Assembly: GCF_000711825.1 (NCBI RefSeq)
Contig: NZ_JONJ01000001.1
Coordinates: 186,001-250,000 of the forward strand
From: [Clostridium] aminophilum DSM 10710
Lineage (GTDB): Bacteria; Bacillota; Clostridia; Lachnospirales; Lachnospiraceae
DNA: 64,000 bases
Direction of reading: 5' to 3'
A program made the position numbers and the translations under genes. Positions 1 to 7,374 of the stretch are shown piece by piece (the first letter of the stretch is position 1; every line of letters starts with the position of its first letter). Below the pieces are notes generated by a model that was not told where the DNA came from, did no database searches, and saw only the letters and a program-made list of their open reading frames with translations.

Positions 1-77
1 GTTCCAAGCGTCACGCCGATATATGGCAGAATGCTTGCCAGCGCCGTGAGAATAAATGAAGGATGAAACGGCCTCAT
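1..77 (-). CDS. Amino acid ABC transporter permease, N-terminal fragment (partial)
   Basis: Only the first 25 codons lie in the window; the gene runs off the left edge. The start is the ATG at 77 (minus strand), preceded by AGGAGGTGACC. The peptide begins MRPFHPSFILTALASILPYI and continues GVTLG. This hydrophobic opening resembles the first membrane segment of HisM/GlnP-type permeases of polar amino acid ABC importers (established family pattern, short match). It sits 38 nt after the URO-D-like gene and follows an ABC binding protein on the same strand, which supports the permease reading. The remaining transporter genes would lie to the left of the window. Confidence 0.65.
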   Translation of the reverse strand, partial: MRPFHPSFILTALASILPYIGVTLG

Positions 78-115
78 ATATGGTCACCTCCTGCTCAAAT
101 CATTTTCCCTGTTCT

Positions 116-1150
116 TTACGCCGCCTTTACTTTTACAAAGAGTTCTGCCGCCTCTCTTACCCACTGGTAATGCTCAACCGGCGTATCTGCCGGAACGGTG
201 CAGTCTGCGCCGAGAATGATTCCGGTTGTGCCGGACTCCTCCAGAATTCTTCTGGTCTCATCCTGAATCTCTTCCTTACTGCCCTTGTAGAGAATTCCGT
301 CCTTTGTATTGTTGAAGCCGCCGATCACCGCTCTTCCGCCGAAAAGCTTCTTCGCTTCGCCAAGGCTGAGCCCTTCTACGGTTGCCGCATAGTTGATCGC
401 CTTTGCCGGATAGTCAACATAGGTTGTCAGGTCATTGACCGCACCTTCATAACCGCAGATATGGAGAATGTTGTAGTCGCCGGCCGCATTGGCAGCCTCC
501 AGCACTTCCAGCTCGCTCGGTGCGATCAGTTCCTGATACTCCTCCTTGGAAAGTCCCGCTCCCTGAATATTCTGGAAGCTGTAGTAAATGCCGTCTGCGC
601 CGCCTTCGCGGATCACTGCCGCTGCCAGCTGCTTCACATCCTTTGCGATCTCGCTGAGTGCAATCCGTACCGCCTCCGGATCTTCCTTCAGGAACTGATT
701 GAACAGCGTTCCGACAAAATTGGTGCCGGAACCCGGAATCGCATTGTTATAATCCAGAATCCATTTCAGGTATGTCGCCGGAGCGAAGACATTGTAGAAT
801 GTCGCCAGCTTGTGATCCAGTTTCCGGTTCACTTCCTTTACCAGATGAACCTGCTTGTCGATCCAGTCCTGCGGATCCGCCGCTTTGACATTTCTCAGAT
901 CTGCTGCAGTCTTCACGGCATCCACCGTCGGGTTCGGGTAACGGAAATATCCGTCACTCATGATCTTCACAAAGTCCGGATGGAAATCATCGAAGAACTT
1001 CTGATGACCTGCCAGGTTTCTGGAAAGGATCTTCGGGCTGTCCTCATACAGTGCGTCAAATGCGTAATGATACCAGAATCCGACCGGAACTCTCTCTACC
1101 GGCTTGTTGTCAAGTGCATCCAGTACCAGCTGTCTCTTATTCTCTGCCAT
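116..1150 (-). CDS. Uroporphyrinogen decarboxylase-fold protein, MtaA/CmuA-like methyltransferase
   Basis: A 344-residue cytoplasmic URO-D-fold TIM barrel. The segment ILHICGYEG places a His-x-Cys pair at H230/C232, and a third Cys at C317 lies in the GADC motif. H-x-C plus a distal Cys is the zinc-binding signature of MtaA/MtbA-type corrinoid methyltransferases and is absent from true HemE enzymes (family knowledge). I therefore infer a zinc-dependent methyltransferase rather than a heme enzyme. The start ATG at 1150 has AGGAGGACAAC upstream. The gene sits between an amino-acid-type binding protein and a permease, so its substrate is probably the imported compound. No corrinoid protein is visible in the window. 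Its 131-nt upstream gap is a nearly pure purine tract on the coding strand. Confidence 0.8.
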   Translation of the reverse strand: MAENKRQLVLDALDNKPVERVPVGFWYHYAFDALYEDSPKILSRNLAGHQKFFDDFHPDFVKIMSDGYFRYPNPTVDAVKTAADLRNVKAADPQDWIDKQVHLVKEVNRKLDHKLATFYNVFAPATYLKWILDYNNAIPGSGTNFVGTLFNQFLKEDPEAVRIALSEIAKDVKQLAAAVIREGGADGIYYSFQNIQGAGLSKEEYQELIAPSELEVLEAANAAGDYNILHICGYEGAVNDLTTYVDYPAKAINYAATVEGLSLGEAKKLFGGRAVIGGFNNTKDGILYKGSKEEIQDETRRILEESGTTGIILGADCTVPADTPVEHYQWVREAAELFVKVKAA

Positions 1151-1281
1151 AATGTTGTCCTCCTCTTCCTGTTCGTTCTTTTTTCTCTTTTTTCTTTTTC
1201 TCTTTTTTACTTTTTACTTCTTTTTATTTACCTGTTCATTCCATGTTGTTTCAGGACATTCTCCCCGGTTATTCACTGAAA

Positions 1282-2253
1282 TCAGAGCTGATCGCCCTTC
1301 TTGTAACCCTTCGGAACCAGTTCAAACAGATCGTATCCGAAATACTCTTTGGAAAGCTTGGACAGCGTTCCATCTGCTTTCAGCTTTTCGATCGCCCCGT
1401 CGTATGCATCTGCCAGTTCCTGATTGTTCTTATTGAAGAGCGGCCAGGTCGGGATGCCTTCATACGGTACATAGGAAAGCTTGTCGACGTAATCGTGATA
1501 CTCGCCGTCATCGCCTACGATGTTCGCCTCGTAGGATGTGCGAATCTCGAAATATGCGTCATATCTGCCCTCGGTTACCCACTGATATGCGTCGGATACC
1601 TGGAAGGCATCGGATGCTTCCAGTTTGATCTGAGAATCCGGATGATTCTTGTTAAAGTTCTCTACGATGTTGTACTGCGCGTTCTGCGGAGCGATCGGAA
1701 CAAGTTTGCCTCCGTCCTTCGCGAATGCCTCCAGATCGGTGTACTTGTCTTTGTCCTCTGCCCGGAACAGAATTCCGATAACCGATGCACCGATGTAATT
1801 CTTCGGGAAAACATAGGTTTTCGATCTCGCTTCGGTCCACCAGACGCCCTTGGTTCCGACATCGTATTTTCCGGATTCGACTCCGACGAGAAGGTCATCA
1901 TCGGTAGTCGGAGTGAATTTAAATTCGTACTGCGGAAGAAGTTCGTCGACCGCTTTCATGACCGCTACTTCATATCCGTCAGATCCGCCGTCCGGTGTCT
2001 GGAAATCATACGGCTTGTAATAATTGGTATGTGCTACCTGAATCGTCTGTACTTCGCCGGTGGAAGGATTCTCGCTTTTCACCGTCTCGGCGGCTGCTTC
2101 CGTTGCCTTTGATGTCGCCTCAGCGGAAGCGGCGCCTGCAGAGGCCGCCCCCGTGGATGCTGTGTTTGCCGCACTGCTTCCACATGCGGCAAGTCCTAAA
2201 GTAAATGCTGCTGCAAGCCCAAGTGCTGCTGTTCTCTTCATGTTTTTCTTCAT
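1282..2253 (-). CDS. Polar amino acid-type ABC transporter substrate-binding lipoprotein
   Basis: A 323-residue secreted lipoprotein: an N-terminal signal with Lys/Arg and a hydrophobic core ends in the lipobox LAAC (Cys at residue 24). A Ser/Ala/Thr-rich linker of about 45 residues follows, then an SBP_bac_3-type domain with motifs such as DGYEVAVMKAV, GKYDVGTKG and LKADGTLSKLSKEYFG, typical of glutamine/cystine-type binding proteins. It is the first gene of the operon that continues with the URO-D-fold methyltransferase and a permease. The motif that usually reads GKYDVIISG/N is GVWWT here, so the ligand may not be a standard amino acid (inference). A consensus-like promoter lies at 2340-2368. 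Confidence 0.85.
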   Translation of the reverse strand: MKKNMKRTAALGLAAAFTLGLAACGSSAANTASTGAASAGAASAEATSKATEAAAETVKSENPSTGEVQTIQVAHTNYYKPYDFQTPDGGSDGYEVAVMKAVDELLPQYEFKFTPTTDDDLLVGVESGKYDVGTKGVWWTEARSKTYVFPKNYIGASVIGILFRAEDKDKYTDLEAFAKDGGKLVPIAPQNAQYNIVENFNKNHPDSQIKLEASDAFQVSDAYQWVTEGRYDAYFEIRTSYEANIVGDDGEYHDYVDKLSYVPYEGIPTWPLFNKNNQELADAYDGAIEKLKADGTLSKLSKEYFGYDLFELVPKGYKKGDQL

Positions 2254-2306
2254 CAGCCAGTTCCTCCATTTCCCATTCCCCGTTATTTTCGGATGTTAAT
2301 CTTTAT

Positions 2307-2343
2307 ATCTCCTATCTGTTTAGTAGGATTATGGATAGGAGAT
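2307..2343. repeat. Inverted repeat over the promoter start (candidate operator)
   Basis: Perfect 10-bp arms ATCTCCTATC (2307-2316) and GATAGGAGAT (2334-2343) are separated by 17 nt. They overlap the -10 box and the predicted transcription start, the usual place for a repressor site. A 5'UTR hairpin is the alternative. Confidence 0.5.
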
Positions 2344-2368
2344 TATCACAAACCATTTCCGGCGTCAA
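2340..2368 (-). promoter_or_regulatory. Sigma-A promoter for the binding protein / methyltransferase operon
   Basis: On the minus strand TTGACG (2368-2363), a 17-nt spacer and TAATCT (2345-2340) form a good vegetative promoter. Transcription would start near 2333, about 80 nt before the binding-protein start codon. Confidence 0.6.
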
Positions 2369-2381
2369 CAAAAAAACTATA

Positions 2382-2396
2382 TACACTAATAGTGTA
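2382..2396. promoter_or_regulatory. 15-bp palindrome upstream of the -35 box
   Basis: TACACTAATAGTGTA is a perfect palindrome around a central A. It lies 14 bp upstream of the -35 hexamer of the operon promoter, a position suited to an activator or second operator. The cognate regulator is unknown. Confidence 0.4.
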
Positions 2397-2514
2397 ACTA
2401 TAAATCGGATTACTGATATGATCAGGGGAAGTATGGAAACACGCTATTTATCACACTTTCCAGATCTTTTCATCCGGGTCTTTGGAGATGTTTCACGCAT
2501 AAACGAAGCAAATC

Positions 2515-2561
2515 CACTAGGCTCGAGAAAACCAGCCTCAGCACGCATGCGTCGCCAAGTG
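2515..2561 (-). repeat. Interspersed repeat B, copy 1 (uninterrupted)
   Basis: A 47-bp unit that begins CACTTGGCGACGCAT and ends CTCGAGCCTAGTG on the minus strand. Its two ends are roughly complementary, so it can fold into an imperfect hairpin. The same unit occurs 62 bp away at 2577-2657 in the same orientation. Confidence 0.6.
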
Positions 2562-2576
2562 GATTTCCATGGTACG

Positions 2577-2657
2577 CACTAAGCTCGAAAACACCAGCCT
2601 CAGCACGCTATTTCACTAAGCAGCATAGCTGCTAAGTGAAATATGCGTCGCTAAGTG
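2577..2657 (-). repeat. Interspersed repeat B, copy 2, interrupted by a hairpin
   Basis: This copy matches copy 1 at both ends but carries 34 extra bases in the middle (2609-2643). The extra DNA is a near-perfect hairpin: 16-bp arms with one mismatch (TATTTCACTAAGCAGC against its complement) around a 3-nt loop. Copy 1 therefore looks like the empty form and copy 2 like the filled form. Confidence 0.55.
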
Positions 2658-2681
2658 CTCCACCAAAAAGAGGAGACGAGA

Positions 2682-2939
2682 TCACTCGTCTCCCCAAAGT
2701 TCAATATATCGATCAAATCTCGGCAGCCTGATCCTCAGGTAGCCTCTGGTACCGCCATCTATGATATGTTTATTGATAAGCCGCTCTCTCACAACAGAGT
2801 AATTTGCCTTATTGGTCATCAGTTCCTTGATATCACTGGTTTTTCCGGTTTTTGATCTGTATATACAGCGAATCAGTTCTTTTTCTCTCTCTGAGATACT
2901 TTTCCAGATCAAATCATAGGAATCCCGGAAAAGAATCCG
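2682..2939 (-). pseudogene. C-terminal remnant of an ATP-binding (AAA-type) protein
   Basis: About 86 codons are open, and only the C-terminal end of a protein is represented. The core reads YDLIWKSISEREKELIRCIY, followed by a winged-helix-like segment and the ending LPRFDRYIELWGDE. This pattern resembles the C-terminal helix-turn-helix tail of prokaryotic AAA ATPases of the family often labelled 'ATP-binding protein' (recognised by eye). The P-loop domain is missing: the frame closes at a TGA at 2940-2942, and the DNA beyond is low-complexity AT-rich repeat. There is no convincing start codon. I read it as a decayed fragment left in an AT-rich island. Confidence 0.5.
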
Positions 2940-2988
2940 TCATCTTCATTTTTATCCCTCGCTTGTTATTATTTTCTTATCTTGTTAT

Positions 2989-3058
2989 CTTTTGTTATTC
3001 TTTTGCTGTTTTTGTCATCTTTTGTTATTCTTTTGCCGTTTTTGTCATCTTTTGTTAT
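2989..3058. repeat. 30-bp tandem repeat, 2.3 copies
   Basis: Units at 2989-3018 and 3019-3048 differ at one base, and a third partial unit covers 3049-3058. The unit is T-rich (plus strand) and begins CTTTTGTTATTC. It lies just upstream of the ATPase remnant and may be part of its former leader. Confidence 0.7.
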
Positions 3059-3249
3059 TATTTTATCTCGTTTGTTATCATTTTTTAAATCGCATATTCC
3101 CCACATGCGAGGGGAGACCCCAATTTTAGACAAAACTTCGATTTCTCTATCATTAAAAGTTTTCTTTATACAGCCTTGATATTCTGCTAATAATTTGATT
3201 TTTATTATGACCTTTCATAATAACCGTCTACATTCCCGATTTTGGGCAC

Positions 3250-3741
3250 ACAAAAATAGGGTATCGATAACTTTCTTTACAATTATCGATACCCTATCGT
3301 TCTACATTATCCAATGGTCTGTACCTCGTAGAATTTGCTGTATTCAGTTTTCTCTTCGCAACTCCTTTATCCACATCGCCGAACTATCGATTTATTTACT
3401 TTCCTGATTGCTCTGAATCGCTTCTTCCCACTAATACTTTCTCGTCATATTAATGAACCGAATCCTGTTCAGTTGTTCAATACTTGGAATTGTTCGGTGT
3501 TCTTCTTCCTGTCTGCTGGAGTTGTTGGCCTTGTCTTATCCATTTTGTTTATATCGGTCGATCTATGTAAATATATCTTAACGAAATATCTTTACTCTTC
3601 TTCCATCTGTCCTTTTCCAACTTCTGGGTTTTCTACCTGACCTTTATAAACGTTATATCTTTGGTAAGACGAACTATCCTGTACTTCGGACTCACATCCT
3701 TTCTTTTTTTAGTATGGTTTTTTGCTATCAACTCTTATCTT
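3250..3741 (-). ncRNA. Candidate ~490-nt non-coding RNA, family unknown
   Basis: On the minus strand a consensus promoter at 3771-3776 / 3748-3753 predicts a start near 3741, and a strong intrinsic terminator ends the unit at about 3250. No credible protein gene lies between them: the longest start-to-stop frames I can read are only about 20-25 codons. The RNA strand is purine-rich and C-poor, with AT content well above the neighbouring genes. Possible helices include ACCGAA with TTCGGT and CAACTCC with GGAGTTG, but such short matches could be chance. I do not see signatures of tmRNA, RNase P RNA, 6S or SRP RNA. The size and composition invite comparison with large Clostridial RNAs such as ROOL, GOLLD or OLE. 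A leader of a lost gene is the main alternative. Confidence 0.55.
3252..3297 (-). terminator. Intrinsic terminator of the candidate RNA
   Basis: Perfect 15-bp arms (ATAGGGTATCGATAA at 3256-3270 and its complement at 3283-3297) enclose a 12-nt loop. On the minus strand the stem runs directly into TTTTTG. Confidence 0.75.
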
Positions 3742-3747
3742 GACCTA

Positions 3748-3776
3748 AGTATAGCGAATGCGGTTTCATTTGTCAA
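3748..3776 (-). promoter_or_regulatory. Consensus sigma-A promoter of the candidate RNA
   Basis: TTGACA (3776-3771), a 17-nt spacer and TATACT (3753-3748) on the minus strand. This is the best promoter match in the window. No minus-strand gene follows it before the terminator at 3252-3297. Confidence 0.75.
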
Positions 3777-3963
3777 TACTTTTTTCAAATATTTTTCAGA
3801 TTATCTTTCTACTTGTTATCACGATTATTATATTTACACAATTTATTTGAATTGTATATATTTTTGTGTTGGACGCGAAATTCCCGATTTGACGTTCTGA
3901 CACTCTTTCCCTTCTACGCTTTTCCGGTTGTCTCCTTGCCGCAAACATCCTCCGCCGTACACA

Positions 3964-3991
3964 TTGACTTCTCTCATACGGGTGCTATAGT
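3964..3991 (+). promoter_or_regulatory. Promoter of the DUF5688-type gene
   Basis: TTGACT (3964-3969), a 16-nt spacer and TATAGT (3986-3991) on the plus strand. It predicts a leader of about 140 nt before the ATG at 4140; a tandem repeat lies in that leader. Confidence 0.5.
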
Positions 3992-4038
3992 TAGAATATC
4001 CGGGCGCTGTTCCGCGCCTGCCCGCGACCGTTATGTCG

Positions 4039-4114
4039 CACATTTCTTTCGCGTGCCCGCCAATCTGCACGCGCCACACATTTCTTTCGCGTGCCCCCGA
4101 CCTGCACGCGCCCT
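4039..4114 (+). repeat. 38-bp tandem repeat in the leader of the DUF5688-type gene
   Basis: Two adjacent, slightly diverged copies (4039-4076 and 4077-4114), each starting CACATTTCTTTCGCGTGCCC and ending in CTGCACGCGCC. Confidence 0.65.
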
Positions 4115-4139
4115 GCTTCCTGTCTTTGGAGGTTCATCT

Positions 4140-5069
4140 ATGAAATACGAATTCTTTCTCGACACTTTATTGTCCCTTGTCTCAGACCGCATGAAGGACC
4201 GCTGTGAAGTCCGGCCGATTCAGGTTCTCAAGAACAACGGCTGCCGTCTGGACGGTCTGTCTTTTCTGACACCGGGCTGCAGCATTTCTCCGACAGTGTA
4301 TCTGACACCGCTTTATTCGCTCTGCGAGGACGGAATGACCGTCGATGAACTGGCTGACCGGATCGTCCGTACCGCAGAGGAGACGCCGGCTCCGCTTCCG
4401 GTTTCCATCCCGGACCTGACCAGTGAGAACACCATTCGAACCAATACCTGTCTCCGTCTGGTCAGCCGCGACCGCAACACCGAGTTTCTGGCGGATGTTC
4501 CGCATATCGATTTTCTGGATTTTTCCATCATTCCGTATCTTTGCCTCGGCGAGCACGAAGACCGGCGGATGACGGCAGTTCTTCACCGAAGTCATCTGCA
4601 GAATTTCGACATCACGGAAGAAGAGCTGATGCAGCTTGCGTTGGAAAACACGGTGCGGCTTTTCCCGCCGACGCTTCACTCGATGGACGAGGAACTTCAC
4701 CTTGAAAATGTCGACGATCCGCTTCCTCTCTACGTTCTGACGAACCCCTGGGCCGCATCCGGCGCAGCCGCTATCCTGTACCCGAATCTCCTGAAGAATT
4801 TTGCTGACTCCCTCGGCGAGGACCTGTTGATTCTGCCGTCGAGCATTCACGAAATCCTGCTTCTGCCGAGTTCGATGGTATTGAGCCTGAACGACGTGGA
4901 CAAGATGATCCGCGAGATCAACGCGACACAGGTTTCTCCGGAAGAACGGCTTTCCGATCACCATTATCTCTTCCATCGAAAGGACAATACGATCTCTGCG
5001 CCGACCTGTCCGGAGATTCCGGCGCAGTCGCTAAATTTCGCACAGATGATGCCGTGCGCGGTTGCCTGA
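4140..5069 (+). CDS. DUF5688-type protein of unknown function
   Basis: A 309-residue soluble protein starting MKYEFFLDTLLSLVSDRM. The ATG at 4140 is chosen because GGAGG lies 8 nt upstream and a promoter fits at 3964-3991; the frame is open much further upstream, but that part has no coding character. The sequence pattern (N-terminal FLDTLLSLVSDRM, VLKNNGCRLDGLSF, SISPTVYLTPLY, then LPSSIHEILLLPSS near the end) matches the DUF5688 proteins that are multi-copy in Lachnospiraceae (recalled family pattern). No signal peptide, membrane segment or catalytic motif is apparent. It stands alone, convergent with uvrB. Its function is unknown. Confidence 0.75.
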   Translation: MKYEFFLDTLLSLVSDRMKDRCEVRPIQVLKNNGCRLDGLSFLTPGCSISPTVYLTPLYSLCEDGMTVDELADRIVRTAEETPAPLPVSIPDLTSENTIRTNTCLRLVSRDRNTEFLADVPHIDFLDFSIIPYLCLGEHEDRRMTAVLHRSHLQNFDITEEELMQLALENTVRLFPPTLHSMDEELHLENVDDPLPLYVLTNPWAASGAAAILYPNLLKNFADSLGEDLLILPSSIHEILLLPSSMVLSLNDVDKMIREINATQVSPEERLSDHHYLFHRKDNTISAPTCPEIPAQSLNFAQMMPCAVA

Positions 5070-5095
5070 AGAATACAGGGGAGCTCCACGAATCA

Positions 5096-5142
5096 GAAAA
5101 CAGCCCTGCCGCGTCATTTCCGGCGCAGTCAGAGCTGTTTTC
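5096..5142. terminator. Bidirectional stem-loop between DUF5688-type gene and uvrB
   Basis: Arms GAAAACAGC (5096-5104) and GCTGTTTTC (5134-5142) bracket an inner CTGC/GCAG helix. It lies between the two convergent stop codons, so it can serve both genes; the T-rich arm provides a short U run in each direction. Confidence 0.5.
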
Positions 5143-5188
5143 AGCATACATTTTTTGGTTTCACTTCAAGACAGGCGATGTCACATAT

Positions 5189-7183
5189 TCAACCGCCGTT
5201 TTCGAGATCCAACAGCACTTTCCTGATCTCAACGATGCGGTCGCGAAGAGCTGCGGCCTCCTCAAAGTTGAGTTCTGCCGCTGCCTGACGCATTTTCCTG
5301 GTGAGCTTGTCGGAGAGCTTCTTCAGCTCGTCCATGCTCATACTCTCCGGATCTTTCTCGACCCGGTTCGTGATGCCGTCCGCCGCCTGCGAGATCGTGA
5401 TCAGGTCGCGCACGGCTTTGCGGATCGTGGTCGGCGTGATGCCGTGTTCTTCATTATACTGTTTCTGGATCGTGCGGCGTCGCTCGGTCTCTTCGATCGC
5501 ACGCCGCATGGAATCCGTGATGGAGTCCGCGTACATAATGACGTGACCATCGGCATTTCGGGCTGCACGGCCCACCGTCTGAATGAGCGAAGTCTCGGAA
5601 CGAAGGAAGCCTTCCTTGTCCGCGTCAAGAATTGCCACCAGTGTGATCTCCGGAATGTCCAGACCTTCCCGCAGAAGGTTGATGCCGACCAGAACATCAA
5701 ATACATCCATTCGCATGTCACGGATGATCTCGGCGCGTTCCAGCGCAGCGATGTCCGAGTGGAGATATTTCACGCGCACGCCGGCCTCCCGCAGATAATC
5801 CGTGAGATCTTCCGCCATGCGCTTCGTGAGTGTCGTGACCAGAACTTTGTTGTGATGATCGGTCTCTTTCCGGATCTCGCCGAGAAGGTCATCGATCTGC
5901 CCCTTTGTCGGACGGACTTCGATCTCCGGATCCAGAAGTCCCGTCGGTCGGATGAGCTGTTCGGTCCGGAGAAGCTCGTGGTCGGCCTCGTACTGCGCCG
6001 GCGTCGCGGAACAGAACAGGATCTGATCGATCTTCCCTTCCCACTCCTCAAAGTTCAGAGGACGGTTGTCCAGAGCGGACGGAAGGCGGAAGCCGTATTT
6101 CACAAGGACACTTTTCCGGGAGCGGTCGCCGTTGTACATGGCGCCGATCTGCGGGATGGTGATGTGCGACTCATCGATGATCGTCAGGAATTCATCCGGA
6201 AAATAATCAATCAGCGTGCACGGCGGGTCCCCCGCTTTTCCAAAATTGAGCTGCCGGGTGTAGTTCTCGATGCCGGAGCAGAATCCGGTCTCCCGCATCA
6301 TCTCAACGTCAAAGTTCGTTCTCTCGGCAATTCTCTGCGCTTCGATCAGCTTGTCCTCACTCTTGAAAAATGTGACCTGCTCGTTCATCTCCTCCAGAAT
6401 ATTTTCCGTCGCCCGCATCATCTGATCGTGCGGAACCACATAGTGGGACGCCGGAAAAATCGCCACATGCTGAAGAAGGGACTTGATCTCGCCCGTCGTG
6501 GAATCGATCGCCGCGATCCGGTCCACCTCATCGCCGAAGAATTCGATCCGGTACGCTTCACCGGAGGAATACGCCGGATACACCTCAAGGGTGTCGCCGC
6601 GGACGCGGAAACTTCCTCGCTTGAAGTCCATGTCATTTCTGCTGTACTGAATCTCAATCAGCTTTGTGATGACCTCATCCCGGTCTTTTTCCATTCCCGG
6701 GCGCAGTGAGACGACCATCTTCTTATAGTCGATCGGCGATCCGAGGCCGTAAATGCAGGAGACCGAAGCGACAATGATGACGTCATTTCTCTCTGAGAGG
6801 GCGCTTGTGGCCGAATGCCGCAGACGGTCGATCTCATCGTTGATGGCAGAATCTTTCTCGATATAGGTATCCGTCTGCGGAATATATGCCTCCGGCTGAT
6901 AGTAATCGTAATAGGACACAAAATACTCTACGGCGTTTTCCGGAAAGAATTCCTTAAACTCGCTGTAAAGCTGCGCCGCCAGCGTCTTGTTGTGGGCAAT
7001 GATGAGCGTCGGCTTGTTCAGCCGCGCAATCACATTTGCCATGGTGAACGTCTTTCCGGAACCGGTGACACCCAAAAGGGTCTGCGCCTGATTTCCTTCT
7101 TTGAAGCCGTCTACCAGCGCATCGATCGCCTGCGGCTGATCGCCGGTCGGCGAAAACTCGGAGTGAAGAACAAAATGATCCAT
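5189..7183 (-). CDS. uvrB: Excinuclease ABC subunit B (UvrB)
   Basis: DNA damage-recognition helicase of nucleotide excision repair, acting with UvrA and UvrC in the cytoplasm. The 664-residue length is normal. Visible are the Walker A GVTGSGKT (about residues 38-45), the DNA-binding beta-hairpin region [12 protein letters not shown] (91-102), the helicase motif DESH, the conserved GDRSRK block, helicase motif [11 protein letters not shown] and the C-terminal UVR domain that contacts UvrC. I start at the ATG at 7183 ([20 protein letters not shown]), which has GGGAGG just upstream; the 22 in-frame codons before it lack family similarity. No uvrA or uvrC is adjacent in the window. Confidence 0.97.
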   Translation of the reverse strand: MDHFVLHSEFSPTGDQPQAIDALVDGFKEGNQAQTLLGVTGSGKTFTMANVIARLNKPTLIIAHNKTLAAQLYSEFKEFFPENAVEYFVSYYDYYQPEAYIPQTDTYIEKDSAINDEIDRLRHSATSALSERNDVIIVASVSCIYGLGSPIDYKKMVVSLRPGMEKDRDEVITKLIEIQYSRNDMDFKRGSFRVRGDTLEVYPAYSSGEAYRIEFFGDEVDRIAAIDSTTGEIKSLLQHVAIFPASHYVVPHDQMMRATENILEEMNEQVTFFKSEDKLIEAQRIAERTNFDVEMMRETGFCSGIENYTRQLNFGKAGDPPCTLIDYFPDEFLTIIDESHITIPQIGAMYNGDRSRKSVLVKYGFRLPSALDNRPLNFEEWEGKIDQILFCSATPAQYEADHELLRTEQLIRPTGLLDPEIEVRPTKGQIDDLLGEIRKETDHHNKVLVTTLTKRMAEDLTDYLREAGVRVKYLHSDIAALERAEIIRDMRMDVFDVLVGINLLREGLDIPEITLVAILDADKEGFLRSETSLIQTVGRAARNADGHVIMYADSITDSMRRAIEETERRRTIQKQYNEEHGITPTTIRKAVRDLITISQAADGITNRVEKDPESMSMDELKKLSDKLTRKMRQAAAELNFEEAAALRDRIVEIRKVLLDLENGG

Positions 7184-7336
7184 GGGAACCTCCCTATCCT
7201 TAAGCGGACTCTGCCATCGCTCTGCCGTATGTTTCCAGTTCTTTTGCATGATCTGCGGCAGATAATCTCCTTAATGCCTGATCTGATCGTTTTCAGAATT
7301 TCCGTGTTGTCTGATGTGATGTCTCTTCCTTCGGCT

Positions 7337-7374
7337 GAACGTTTGCCTTAATCTTAGCCCGAACGTTTTCCTTA
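7337..7374. promoter_or_regulatory. Pair of GAACGTTT direct repeats upstream of uvrB
   Basis: GAACGTTTGCCTTA (7337-7350) and GAACGTTTTCCTTA (7361-7374) form a direct repeat 24 bp apart, about 150 bp upstream of uvrB. GAAC/GTTC half-sites recall Gram-positive LexA boxes, but the symmetry is incomplete, so an SOS role is only a guess. The second copy overlaps the stop codon of the TtcA-like gene. Confidence 0.25.

Noticed and set aside
116-1150. HemE (uroporphyrinogen decarboxylase of heme synthesis)
   Set aside because: The H-x-C...C zinc pattern and ABC operon context fit MtaA-like methyltransferases, and no heme genes are nearby.
5054-6709. Plus-strand open frame of 551 codons antisense to uvrB
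   Set aside because: UvrB is unambiguous on the minus strand.
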